A DNA stretch of 64,000 nucleotides from Pseudoalteromonas sp. FUC4 (GTDB taxonomy: Bacteria; Pseudomonadota; Gammaproteobacteria; Enterobacterales; Alteromonadaceae). Below, piece after piece: positions 17,382-26,396 of this stretch (its first letter is position 1; every line of letters starts with the position of its first letter). The stretch lies in assembly GCF_008370255.1 (NCBI RefSeq), contig NZ_SEUI01000001.1, forward strand, positions 1,075,905-1,139,904, written 5' to 3'. A model generated the notes under the pieces. That model worked only from the letters and a program-made list of their open reading frames with translations. It searched no databases and was not told the DNA's origin. The position numbers were made by a program, and so were the translations under genes.

Positions 17382-19212
17382 GTGCTTTTACTCCTACTTT
17401 TTTACCCATTTTTAAATACAATGTTTGGCTTAATATTTTTGATACGTACACACCTGTAAATACAGACGTTAAAAGCCCCAGTGCGAGTGTAATTGCAAAA
17501 CCTTTAACAGGCCCATAGCCTATACCGTATAAAATAAGTGCAGTGATCATGGTGGTTATATTGGCATCAAATATTGTATTTGCGGCTTGTTTATAACCCT
17601 CTTGAATAGCTTGATATGGTGCACGGCCTTGGCGACGTTCTTCTTTAATACGTTCAAATATTATTACGTTAGTGTCTACCGCCATACCAATGGTTAGTAC
17701 TAGGCCTGCAATACCCGGAAGCGTTAACACAACCCCTGGTAATAATGACATTAAGCCCACAAGCGACGTTAAATTTAATATAAGTGCCACGTTTGCAATA
17801 AGACCTAAACGGCGATACCAAAGCGCCATAAATGCAAGGGTAATACCCATGCCTAACATAAGCGCGGCTAAGCCATTACTAATATTTTCTTGGCCGAGGC
17901 TTGGCCCTATTGTTTGTTCGTGCACAATTGTAACGGGTGCTGTAAGCGATCCTGCACGGAGTAACAATGCCAGATCGGCTGCCGCTTGTTGGCTTTTCAT
18001 ATTGGTAATACTAAAACGCGAACTTAAATGCTGAGCAATATTAGCAACATTAATAACTTCGCTTTTTTTAACTACTTCGCCTTTAGCGTTTTGAGAATAC
18101 TCAGAGTATACCGTTGCCATTGGCTTACCAATATTGGCTTTTGAAAACGCCGACATTGCATCCCCGCCTTGGCCGTCTAGGCTAAGTTGAACAAGTGGCT
18201 TGCCCCAATCATCGCGGCCTATGTTTGCATTATTAATATGGTCCCCTGTAAAAATTGGTACAGGATCGAGCTTTATGGTTCCGCCCGATTGCAGATTAAA
18301 TGTTTGTCCGCCTATTTCTTTTAATTGGTAAAAACCAAGCGATGCTGTTGCACCAATAATACGTTTTGCTTCGGTTGGATCTTGCACGCCCGGTAGCTCT
18401 ATACGAATGCGGTGCTTTCCTTGGCGCTGTGTTACCGCTTCGGTAATGCCTAACTCTTCAATACGTGAACGAAGGGTTGTGAGTGTTTGCCCCATTACTT
18501 CTTTATCAAAGCTGCTGCGGCCTTGCTCTGAATAACTAAATTTGGCAGTTTTAACGCTGCCGTTATTGCTTGTTACAACGGCTAAATTAGCAAATCGGCT
18601 TTGTAGCTCTTCAATAACGGGGGTTAACTTGTCGGTTGCATTAGGCAGTGCGTTTATTTCAAACCCATGCTGAGTTTGCTGCGCTTTTACGCCATGTGCT
18701 TTTTGCTTAATAATGATTGATTTAGCTTGTTGATACGCACTGACTAATTGCTCATCAACGGCTTTATCTAAATCTACGTCTAGTACAAATAGCACACCGC
18801 CATTTAAATCAAGACCCAGCTTTATTGGTGATAAACCAAAATCTTGTAACCATGTTGGGCTGGTTGCATGCTCAATAATTTTAACTTGCGTGTTTGGATA
18901 TTGCGCTTTTATAGCCGCTTGCGCCTGAGCGCTTTTAGTTGGCTCGTTTAAAAGTATATTAATAGTGGATTGCTTATCTAAACCCTGCTCAACCTCTAGC
19001 CCTTGTTTATTTAAAAAAGTAACTAGCGTTTTAGTGCTCGGTAAAGATTGCGTTTCGCTGTGCGGCGTATTACTTACGTGCAACCACGATTTATTAGGGT
19101 ATAAATTTGGTAATGCGCTGATAGCTAATAAAACCAGTACTATTAGCATGGCTATATAGCTTAATTTAAATTTAGCCGTAGACGGCTTTTTATCTTTTTT
19201 AAAACTTAACAT
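17374..19212 (-). CDS. secD: Protein translocase subunit SecD
   Basis: A 612-residue RND-family protein: one N-terminal helix, a large periplasmic region starting after LGLDLNGGVLFVLDVD (family motif LGLDLxGG), then five helices. GIAGLVLTIGMAVDTNVIIFERIKEE contains the aspartate implicated in proton flow. Length is normal. The N-terminal tail is basic and short. It overlaps secF by 8 bases and follows a gene for a small exported protein by 108 bp. Divergence from the housekeeping copy cannot be judged without the rest of the genome. Confidence 0.92.
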   Translation of the reverse strand: MLSFKKDKKPSTAKFKLSYIAMLIVLVLLAISALPNLYPNKSWLHVSNTPHSETQSLPSTKTLVTFLNKQGLEVEQGLDKQSTINILLNEPTKSAQAQAAIKAQYPNTQVKIIEHATSPTWLQDFGLSPIKLGLDLNGGVLFVLDVDLDKAVDEQLVSAYQQAKSIIIKQKAHGVKAQQTQHGFEINALPNATDKLTPVIEELQSRFANLAVVTSNNGSVKTAKFSYSEQGRSSFDKEVMGQTLTTLRSRIEELGITEAVTQRQGKHRIRIELPGVQDPTEAKRIIGATASLGFYQLKEIGGQTFNLQSGGTIKLDPVPIFTGDHINNANIGRDDWGKPLVQLSLDGQGGDAMSAFSKANIGKPMATVYSEYSQNAKGEVVKKSEVINVANIAQHLSSRFSITNMKSQQAAADLALLLRAGSLTAPVTIVHEQTIGPSLGQENISNGLAALMLGMGITLAFMALWYRRLGLIANVALILNLTSLVGLMSLLPGVVLTLPGIAGLVLTIGMAVDTNVIIFERIKEERRQGRAPYQAIQEGYKQAANTIFDANITTMITALILYGIGYGPVKGFAITLALGLLTSVFTGVYVSKILSQTLYLKMGKKVGVKAHA

Positions 19213-19320
19213 GTTGAATCCTTATTGCCAGCAAAGCTAGCAACGTACTTTTTAAAAGCACAATTAATCTGCAGGCTAAAACTTTAAAAGTTAAAACCTA
19301 ATAAAATTAAATAAGGGAAA

Positions 19321-19782
19321 TTAAGCGTGGTAGGTAGTTACAGCTTTGTAGAGTAAATTAACGTCTTTCCAGCCACTCAAGCGCGACTTTTTACTATTAG
19401 TTACAAACGTATACCAAGGTTGTATACGGTTAACGGCTCTCGGTCGTAAAAATATATGCCTAACAAGATTTTGAGCAAAAAATTCAAAAACCACATCGTA
19501 TTCTGGCTCACTTTGAACAGTGTGCAAAAACAATGATGAATTATTGGCAGTTAACCTTGGTTGGTGCCCGTCAAAATCGGTTTGATGCGTTTTTTTATGC
19601 TGCGAAGTATCTACAGACTTACTAATAGGCTGTATTTTAGTTAAATCGGCAATATCAGTAAGCGAAACCTGCGTACTAATATTGATATTTAAATTTTGTG
19701 AGGCGCCCATAGCATTGCTCTGCACACTAAAAAGTGCAGCAAGTAGCAAAAAGGCAGTTAAAAACACTCTAAATTTAAACAT
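19321..19782 (-). CDS. Exported protein of unknown function upstream of secD
   Basis: A 153-residue protein with a clear Sec signal peptide (MFKFRVFLTAFLLLAALF, probable cleavage after SNA near residue 24). The mature part has no cysteines and no family I recognise; the C-terminal half contains FFAQNLVRHIFLRP and TFVTNSKKSRLSGW. Same strand as secD-secF and 108 bp upstream, so co-transcription is plausible. Whether it works with SecDF is unknown. Confidence 0.6.
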   Translation of the reverse strand: MFKFRVFLTAFLLLAALFSVQSNAMGASQNLNINISTQVSLTDIADLTKIQPISKSVDTSQHKKTHQTDFDGHQPRLTANNSSLFLHTVQSEPEYDVVFEFFAQNLVRHIFLRPRAVNRIQPWYTFVTNSKKSRLSGWKDVNLLYKAVTTYHA

Positions 19783-19883
19783 TCACGTTTTAAAACTAAA
19801 ATAAGGGATGCGTAGTATATAAGGGCAAGCATTTAAAATACAATGCTTATTAATTAAGTATTTAGTTTTAACAGAGATCACTA

Positions 19884-21662
19884 ATGCGCCCCAGACAAAG
19901 CACAGAAAAACGACCAGACGCCATGAATTTACGCCAAAGTGTAAAAACACTGTGGCCCTACCTTACAAAATTTAAAGGCCGTGTTTTTATTGCACTTATG
20001 GCGCTTATAGGCGCAAAAGGTGCCACGCTTTTAATGCCTTGGGCACTTAAAGAAATTATAGACTCGGTAGATAAGTCGATTAACCCACTGTTAGTTATCC
20101 CCGCTTTATTGTTATTGATGTACGGTGCACTGCGTTTTGCTAGTGTATTTTTAGGTGAGGTAAGAGATGCTGTATTTTCGCGCGTTACCGAGCACGCTAT
20201 GCGTGATATTGGTTTAAAAGTATTTAAGCATTTGCATTCACTTGAGCTGGCTTTTCATTTAGATAGGCAAACCGGTGGCATTAGCCGCGATATAGAACGC
20301 GGTACAAGCGGGTTAAGCTTTTTAATGCGTTTTTTAATGTTTAACATTGTACCTACTTTGTTTGAAATACTGACCGTTGCGATTATTTTTGGCACGTTGT
20401 TTTCTGTTTGGTTTGCGCTTATTACATTATTGGCAGTCGCTATTTATATTACCTTTACTGTGGTGGTTACTCAGTGGAGAAACCGCTTTATTCGCGAAGC
20501 AAACGCTGCCGACAACCAAAGTAATACCCGCGCAATAGACAGCCTACTTAACTATGAAACTGTAAAATATTTTAATAATGAACAGTTTGAAGCTAAAACG
20601 TACGACACCTTTTTAGCAAACTGGGAAAAAGCTCGATTAAAAAATAGAATGTCGTTACTTGCGCTCAACTCAGGCCAAGCACTTATTATTGCTTGTGCTA
20701 TTACGGCTTTAATGTGGCTTGGTGCAAGCGAAGTGGTTACCGGTGAGCTTTCTATTGGTGAGCTTGTGATGATTAACGCATATATGATTCAGTTATTTTT
20801 ACCGCTCAATTTTTTAGGCTTTGTATATCGCGAAATAAGACGCGCCCTTACCGACCTTGAAAACATGCTTGGGCTACTTAATAAAAAACCACTTATTACT
20901 GATTCATCAACCGCTAAAGTGTTACATATTCAACATGGTGAAATTGCATTTAAAAATGTAAGTTTTAGTTACGATGTGCATCGCCCTATTCTTAATAATC
21001 TTAGCTTTAGTGTTAAAGCAGGCAGTAAAGTAGCCATCGTTGGCGCCAGTGGTGCTGGTAAAAGTTCGTTAGCGCGACTGCTTTATCGTTTTTATGATAC
21101 AAACGCTGGTGAAATTAGTATTGATAACCAAGCTATAAATAACGTAACACTTCAGAGCCTTCGACAAGCCATTGCAATCGTCCCACAAGATACGGTGCTG
21201 TTTAACACCAGTATTCGTGAAAATATCGCTTACGGTAGACCATCTGCAAGCGATACAGAAATTGATGAAGCCATTGCTATGGCGCACTTAAAAGACTTTA
21301 TAGCGACACTTGATAAAGGCGATAAAACACTGGTTGGTGAGCGCGGTTTAAAAGTATCCGGCGGCGAAAAACAGCGTATTGCTATTGCGCGTGCCATTTT
21401 GAAAAAGTCCCCTATTTTAATTTTTGATGAAGCAACATCTGCACTAGACTCTCATTCTGAGCAAGCAATACTTGCTGCAATGCGTGAAGTTGCCAGTAAT
21501 CATACGAGTATTGTTATTGCTCATCGGTTATCTACTATTACCGATGCAGACACCATTATTGTGCTCAAAGCCGGGCAAATTATTGAGCAAGGTAAGCACG
21601 ATGAGTTACTTACTCTCGACGGGGAATATGCCCGTATGTGGGAGCTCCAGCATAAAAAATAA
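19884..21662 (+). CDS. ABC exporter, Atm1/HMT1-like half-transporter
   Basis: A 592-residue fused permease-ATPase acting as a homodimer in the inner membrane. Six membrane helices span about residues 25-320. The nucleotide-binding domain has Walker A GASGAGKSS, Q-loop IVPQDTVLFNTSI, signature VSGGEKQRIAIARAIL, Walker B LIFDEATSALD and switch His in IAHRL. The stretch VGERGLKVSGGEKQR is characteristic of the Atm1/ABCB7 group, which exports glutathione-linked sulphur or metal conjugates. The start at 19884 has AGAG upstream; a second Met at residue 14 lacks one. Substrate is family-based inference. Confidence 0.88.
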   Translation: MRPRQSTEKRPDAMNLRQSVKTLWPYLTKFKGRVFIALMALIGAKGATLLMPWALKEIIDSVDKSINPLLVIPALLLLMYGALRFASVFLGEVRDAVFSRVTEHAMRDIGLKVFKHLHSLELAFHLDRQTGGISRDIERGTSGLSFLMRFLMFNIVPTLFEILTVAIIFGTLFSVWFALITLLAVAIYITFTVVVTQWRNRFIREANAADNQSNTRAIDSLLNYETVKYFNNEQFEAKTYDTFLANWEKARLKNRMSLLALNSGQALIIACAITALMWLGASEVVTGELSIGELVMINAYMIQLFLPLNFLGFVYREIRRALTDLENMLGLLNKKPLITDSSTAKVLHIQHGEIAFKNVSFSYDVHRPILNNLSFSVKAGSKVAIVGASGAGKSSLARLLYRFYDTNAGEISIDNQAINNVTLQSLRQAIAIVPQDTVLFNTSIRENIAYGRPSASDTEIDEAIAMAHLKDFIATLDKGDKTLVGERGLKVSGGEKQRIAIARAILKKSPILIFDEATSALDSHSEQAILAAMREVASNHTSIVIAHRLSTITDADTIIVLKAGQIIEQGKHDELLTLDGEYARMWELQHKK

Positions 21663-21683
21663 ATAGTGTGTAACCCCTCTTAG

Positions 21684-21707
21684 CTCGGATACTTTTAAGT
21701 ATTCGAG
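21684..21707. terminator. Hairpin downstream of the ABC exporter
   Basis: An 11-bp stem with one G-T pair (21684-21694 with 21697-21707) lies 22 bases after the stop. No T-run follows on the plus strand, so it may only stabilise the mRNA end. Confidence 0.35.
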
Positions 21708-21902
21708 GTAAATAAAGCGTTTATAGCACCTATTAGCCTTTCTCTTTTCCTCTATTTTAGTTTTATCGAGCGCTGTGGTGATTCACCTCAAAAGGTTTGT
21801 TTGTATGATTAATATCAATAACAATCGATAAGTTAAATATTCGTAACAATAAAAATGATTCACTGCTACTTTAATTCAATCAGTGATACTCAGGAGTAAG
21901 TA

Positions 21903-23981
21903 ATGAAAAAGAGTTTAATTGCCGCAGCATTAGCTGCCACATTTATTACCGGTTGTTCAGAGCCGCAAACAACAAAAACAGAAGAGCAACAACCTAAAGT
22001 AGCCACTGCAGCAGTGACACAAAAAGCAGAGTTAGGTAATTTTGGTGTTGACCTAACAGCGCGTAACGAGGCTGTTAAACCAGGCGATGACTTTTTTATG
22101 TATGCCAGCGGCACATGGTATGACAACTATGAAATGCCTGCAGATAAAACCCGCTATGGTGCATTTTCAGGATTAGCTGAGCGAAGCGAAGGCGATGTTA
22201 AAGCTATTATTGAAGAAATAGCCGCACGTAAAGATTTAAACGCAGAAGAAAAACTAGTCGCTGATTTTTACAACGCCTACATGGATACCGAAACACTTAA
22301 TAAACTAGGTATAGCGCCAATTAAGCCATTATTAAGTGAAATTAATGATATATCGTCGACTGATGATTTAGCTAAGATGTTTGGAAAGTCTTGGTTAACC
22401 GGTAATAAAGCCCCGTTGGGTGGCGGCATGTGGTTTAACCGCTTAGACCCTAATAAATATGAAATGTCACTAGGTGCGGGTGGGTTAGGCTTACCCGATC
22501 GCTCTTACTACCTTGAAGACGCTGAGCGCTTTGTTAAAACCCGTACAGCTTATGTTGCCCACATTGCTGACATGCTTGAGTTTGCAGGAGTCGAAAATAC
22601 CGCTGAGCGTGCTCAAGCAATTGTTGATCTTGAAACCAAAATTGCACAAGGTCATTGGCCTCGTGAAAAGCGCCGTAATCGCGATTTAACGCTAAACCAA
22701 ATTGAACGCGCCGATTTAAGCACTGCTTATCCTGGTTTTAACTGGGATTTATATTTTGCGCAAACAGGTTATAAAGTACCTCAGTTAAATGTATCTCAGC
22801 CTGAGCCAATAAAGGCGATGATTGAGCTAATCAATCAAGAAGATATTGCAGTTTGGAAAGACTACCTAACGTATCACGCGATTAGCGGTAACGCAGGTTT
22901 ACTATCAGAAGACGTATTTAATACTAACTTTGCTTTTTTTGGCAAAGAACTAAACGGACAGCAAGAGCCTCGCCCTCGTTGGAAACGTGCAATAAGTGAA
23001 ATGTCAGGCACAAGTTCGCTTGGTTTTGCTATTGGTAAAATATACGTAGCGCGTTACTTCCCTGAATCATCTAAACAACAAATGTCAGAGCTGGTTGAAA
23101 ACCTTCGTACAGCCCTGGGTGAACGTATTGATAACCTTGAGTGGATGGGCGATGCCACAAAAGTAAATGCACGCGCTAAACTAGCTGCCTTTGTACCAAA
23201 AATTGGTTATCCCGATGTATGGCAGTCTTATGATGGTTTAAGCATTACTAAAAACGATTTAATCGGTAATGTAAAAAACATGCGTGAGTTTTTCCACGCA
23301 GAAAGTGTTGAAAAAGAGCTACAAAAAACAGACCGTAACCGCTGGGGCATGACGCCACAACGCGTAAACGCTTACTACAATAGCTCATTTAATGAAATTG
23401 TATTTCCAGCTGCGATTCTACAACCGCCATTTTTCGATCCAAATGCCGATCCGGCTGTAAACTATGGCGGTATTGGCGCTGTAATTGGTCACGAAATGGG
23501 TCATGGGTTTGACGATCAAGGTTCAAAGTCAGACGAAAACGGTGTGCAACGTAACTGGTGGACTGATGCTGACCGCGCTGCATTTGACAAAAAAGCTGAT
23601 CAACTGGCTGCGCAGTATAGTAAATACGAGCCAATTGAAGGTAACTTTGTTAATGGTCGAAATAGCCTTGGCGAAAATATTGGTGATGTGGGTGGTTTGT
23701 CGATGGCTTATCACGCTTACAAGCTAAGTTTAAATGGTAAAGAAGCGCCTGTTATTGACGGCGTGACTGGCGATCAACGTTTCTTCCTTGCGTGGGCACA
23801 AGTATGGAAAGAAAAACGTACTGAGCAAAGCATGCTTAACCAACTGCGTGGTGGCACACATGCCCCAGGTCGCTTTAGAGCCCAGGCGCCACGTAACCAC
23901 GATGCATGGTACAAAGCGTTTGATGTAAAACCAGGCGATGCGTTATACCTTCCTGAAGATGAACGTGTACGTATTTGGTAA
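21903..23981 (+). CDS. pepO: M13-family zinc metallopeptidase, lipoprotein
   Basis: Neprilysin-type endopeptidase, 692 residues. The signal peptide MKKSLIAAALAATFITGC ends in a lipobox, so it is anchored by Cys18, probably facing the periplasm or the cell surface. Zinc ligands are His530 and His534 in GHEMGHGF and Glu591 in GENIGD, with Asp595 as the usual supporting residue. The substrate-binding NAYYNSSFNEIVFPAAI motif is present, and the C-terminus ends RVRIW, as M13 enzymes usually end with an aromatic residue. AGGAG precedes the ATG. Substrates are peptides of unknown identity. Monocistronic, with its own terminator. Confidence 0.93.
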   Translation: MKKSLIAAALAATFITGCSEPQTTKTEEQQPKVATAAVTQKAELGNFGVDLTARNEAVKPGDDFFMYASGTWYDNYEMPADKTRYGAFSGLAERSEGDVKAIIEEIAARKDLNAEEKLVADFYNAYMDTETLNKLGIAPIKPLLSEINDISSTDDLAKMFGKSWLTGNKAPLGGGMWFNRLDPNKYEMSLGAGGLGLPDRSYYLEDAERFVKTRTAYVAHIADMLEFAGVENTAERAQAIVDLETKIAQGHWPREKRRNRDLTLNQIERADLSTAYPGFNWDLYFAQTGYKVPQLNVSQPEPIKAMIELINQEDIAVWKDYLTYHAISGNAGLLSEDVFNTNFAFFGKELNGQQEPRPRWKRAISEMSGTSSLGFAIGKIYVARYFPESSKQQMSELVENLRTALGERIDNLEWMGDATKVNARAKLAAFVPKIGYPDVWQSYDGLSITKNDLIGNVKNMREFFHAESVEKELQKTDRNRWGMTPQRVNAYYNSSFNEIVFPAAILQPPFFDPNADPAVNYGGIGAVIGHEMGHGFDDQGSKSDENGVQRNWWTDADRAAFDKKADQLAAQYSKYEPIEGNFVNGRNSLGENIGDVGGLSMAYHAYKLSLNGKEAPVIDGVTGDQRFFLAWAQVWKEKRTEQSMLNQLRGGTHAPGRFRAQAPRNHDAWYKAFDVKPGDALYLPEDERVRIW

Positions 23982-24009
23982 GTAATACTTACTTTTTATT
24001 ACTTAGTAA

Positions 24010-24038
24010 GGCAAGCTGTTATACAGGTTGCCTTTTTT
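24010..24038 (+). terminator. Intrinsic terminator of the M13 peptidase gene
   Basis: GGCAAGCTG pairs with CAGGTTGCC (one G-T) and is followed by TTTTTT, 28 bases after the stop. Confidence 0.85.
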
Positions 24039-24239
24039 ATTGAGTTAAATTTACAAGAATAGATATAATTCCAACGTCTAAGTCCCTCGATAATCCCCTC
24101 ACTAAAATACATTTGAGATAGTTTTTAAACGCGACTGTTTTAATCAGCTTTAATACTTACTAGCCCTTGAATGCATTTACCTTTAGAATACACACTATAA
24201 TTTTATTCTATTATTTACATATATTAAGGCGAAACGCAG

Positions 24240-24953
24240 ATGGGAAGAGCTTACCAAAACAAAAAAGATTCAATGGCTAAGACTGCGGGTGCTAAAACTA
24301 AAGTTTATTCTAAGTACGGCAAAGAAATTTATATTTGTGCTAAAAACGGCGGTGTAGACCCAGATGGTAACTTATCATTACGTCGTTTAATTGAACGCGC
24401 TAAAAAAGACCAAGTGCCAGCACACGTTATTGACCGCGCAATCGATAAAGCAAAAGGCGGCGGTGGTGAAGACTACGCAGCAACACGTTACGAAGGTTAC
24501 GGCCCAGGTAACTGTATGATTATTGTTGACTGTTTAACAGACAACAACAAACGTACCTTTGCTGATGTACGTGTTTGTTTTACCAAAGCAAATGCTAAAA
24601 TTGGCGCTCAAAACTCTGTTTCACATTTATTTGACCACCTTGCTATTTTTGTATTTGACGGTGATGACGACGAAGCAGTACTTGAAGCTCTTATGATGGC
24701 TGATGTTGATGTAACTGACGTAGAAGTAGATGACGGTAAAGTCACTGTTTTTGCTCCTCACACAGAGTACAACAATACGCGTACAGCGCTTGAAGAAATG
24801 GGCGTGACTGAATTTGACGAAGACCTAATTAGCTTTGTGCCACAAATTGAAACGCCGATTGAAGGCGAAGACGTTGAAGTTATGGAACGCTTTTTAGCAA
24901 TGTTAGAAGATTGCGACGACGTACAAAACGTTTACCATAACGCGCAATTTTAA
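24240..24953 (+). CDS. yeeN: YebC/PmpR-family protein, YeeN-like
   Basis: A 237-residue protein of the YebC family, which includes transcriptional regulators and factors that help ribosomes through difficult sequences. The N-terminus [14 protein letters not shown], the [27 protein letters not shown] segment and the ending [12 protein letters not shown] fit the YeeN branch rather than YebC of the ruvABC locus. Three domains, cytoplasmic. Monocistronic, with a strong terminator just after it. Exact function of YeeN is not established. Confidence 0.9.
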   Translation: MGRAYQNKKDSMAKTAGAKTKVYSKYGKEIYICAKNGGVDPDGNLSLRRLIERAKKDQVPAHVIDRAIDKAKGGGGEDYAATRYEGYGPGNCMIIVDCLTDNNKRTFADVRVCFTKANAKIGAQNSVSHLFDHLAIFVFDGDDDEAVLEALMMADVDVTDVEVDDGKVTVFAPHTEYNNTRTALEEMGVTEFDEDLISFVPQIETPIEGEDVEVMERFLAMLEDCDDVQNVYHNAQF

Positions 24954-24982
24954 AGAACAATTTAGTAAGTTAGAACGACTTT

Positions 24983-25007
24983 AAGCCAACAGCTATGTTG
25001 GCTTTTT
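24983..25007 (+). terminator. Intrinsic terminator of yeeN
   Basis: AAGCCAACA (24983-24991) pairs with TGTTGGCTT (24996-25004) with a 4-base loop and a T-run. An ATG in this hairpin (24995) is in frame with the next gene but cannot be its natural start. Confidence 0.85.
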
Positions 25008-25030
25008 CATTTTTAGAACATGGTATTAAT

Positions 25031-26317
25031 ATGAACTCCCTTAAAGAGCTTAAAAGTGGCAAACTTGTTGGTGTTACTCGCCTGCAATTGGTAGAAGAGC
25101 TAACGACATTTCCTGAAGAAATTTTTAGCTTAGCTGACACGCTTGAAGTTCTTGATTTATCAAATAATAAATTATCAACACTACCTGATGAATTTGCCTG
25201 TTTAACACACCTGAAGCGTGTGTTTTTATCGTTTAATCAGTTTAAGCATATTCCTAAAGTGCTCGCTAAATGCCCTGCTTTAATTATGGTCGCGTTTAAA
25301 GGTAACCAAATTTCTGAATTTGCTTTAAACAGCCTGCCAAAAAATATTGAGTGGCTAATACTCACCGATAATACGTTAAGCGAATTGCCTGAAGATTTTG
25401 GTAATTATACCCAGCTTAAAAAGCTCGCGCTTGCGGGCAATCAACTTAAGCAACTGCCAAGTAGCATGGCGCAGTGTAAAAACCTTGAGCTTGTTAGGCT
25501 CTCTGCTAATAACTTAACACACGTAGACGACTGGCTGTTTGACCTGCCTAAACTTGCTTGGCTTGCGTTTGCCGGTAACGATTTTAATAAAGCCCAGTGC
25601 CTTACAAAAAGCAGCTTAGAAAATAAACCTCTTAACGATTACACACTTAGTCATGTTATTGGCCAAGGTGCATCGGGCGTTATTCATTTAGCGCAAGCAG
25701 CTGATAGCGCTGTAGCTATTAAATTATTTAAAGGCGCAATTACCAGCGACGGCTACCCGCTTGATGAAGTAAATTGCTGCTTACAAGCAGGCGATCACGC
25801 TAATTTAATTAAGGTACTTGCCTACATAGAGCAAAGTGATCAGCTAGGTTTAGTGATGGAGCTAATAGATAAAAGCTTTACTAATTTAGGCCTGCCTCCA
25901 AGCCTTGAAACCTGTACGCGTGATACCTTTGATGATGATTGCCATTACTCAACTCACTCTATTTTAAAAATTGCACAGCAAATGGTAAGTACGCTGCATC
26001 ACTTACATATTTGTAAAGTAAGCCATGGCGACGTGTATGCGCATAACACCATGATAAACAAAGATGCTGATGTATTATTTGGTGATTTTGGTGCAGCCAC
26101 AAACTTAGCCATGCTAAGTGATTATCAACAAAAGCAAATCGAGTTAATTGAAGTACGTGCATTAGGGTGTTTAATTGAAGACTTATTAGGCACGGTAACT
26201 GGCGATGATAGACAAAGTGAGCTCTTTGTTAAAATGTCCGATATGGCAAAATGTGCGATGCAACCTGCATTAAATCAAAGGCCAACATTTACTGAGTTAT
26301 TAGTTGAGCTAAAATAA
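25031..26317 (+). CDS. Leucine-rich-repeat protein fused to a protein kinase domain
   Basis: A 428-residue protein starting at the ATG at 25031. Residues about 10-190 contain some seven leucine-rich repeats (for example LEVLDLSNNKLSTLPDEF and LKKLALAGNQLKQLPSSM). Residues about 205-428 form a eukaryote-like kinase: glycine loop IGQGASGVIHLAQ, Lys231 in VAIKLF, catalytic SHGDVYAHN with Asp334 (HGD replaces HRD), and DFG at Asp352. The key residues for phosphotransfer are thus present. No signal peptide or membrane helix, so both domains are cytoplasmic. The absent HRD arginine suggests activity does not depend on activation-loop phosphorylation. Target unknown. Confidence 0.87.
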   Translation: MNSLKELKSGKLVGVTRLQLVEELTTFPEEIFSLADTLEVLDLSNNKLSTLPDEFACLTHLKRVFLSFNQFKHIPKVLAKCPALIMVAFKGNQISEFALNSLPKNIEWLILTDNTLSELPEDFGNYTQLKKLALAGNQLKQLPSSMAQCKNLELVRLSANNLTHVDDWLFDLPKLAWLAFAGNDFNKAQCLTKSSLENKPLNDYTLSHVIGQGASGVIHLAQAADSAVAIKLFKGAITSDGYPLDEVNCCLQAGDHANLIKVLAYIEQSDQLGLVMELIDKSFTNLGLPPSLETCTRDTFDDDCHYSTHSILKIAQQMVSTLHHLHICKVSHGDVYAHNTMINKDADVLFGDFGAATNLAMLSDYQQKQIELIEVRALGCLIEDLLGTVTGDDRQSELFVKMSDMAKCAMQPALNQRPTFTELLVELK

Positions 26318-26335
26318 GTTTAATATTAATAATAC

Positions 26336-26370
26336 AAGCGAGCAAAATGTAACACCTTGCTCGCTTTTAT
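26336..26370. terminator. Bidirectional terminator
   Basis: AAGCGAGCAA (26336-26345) pairs perfectly with TTGCTCGCTT (26357-26366), followed by TTATTTTA on the plus strand. It separates the convergent LRR-kinase and sterol desaturase-family genes. Confidence 0.75.
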
Positions 26371-26396
26371 TTTATGTTTATTCGGATTTTTCGCAC

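Noticed and set aside
24995..25030. Upstream start for the LRR-kinase
   Set aside because: This ATG lies within the yeeN terminator hairpin and lacks a ribosome site.
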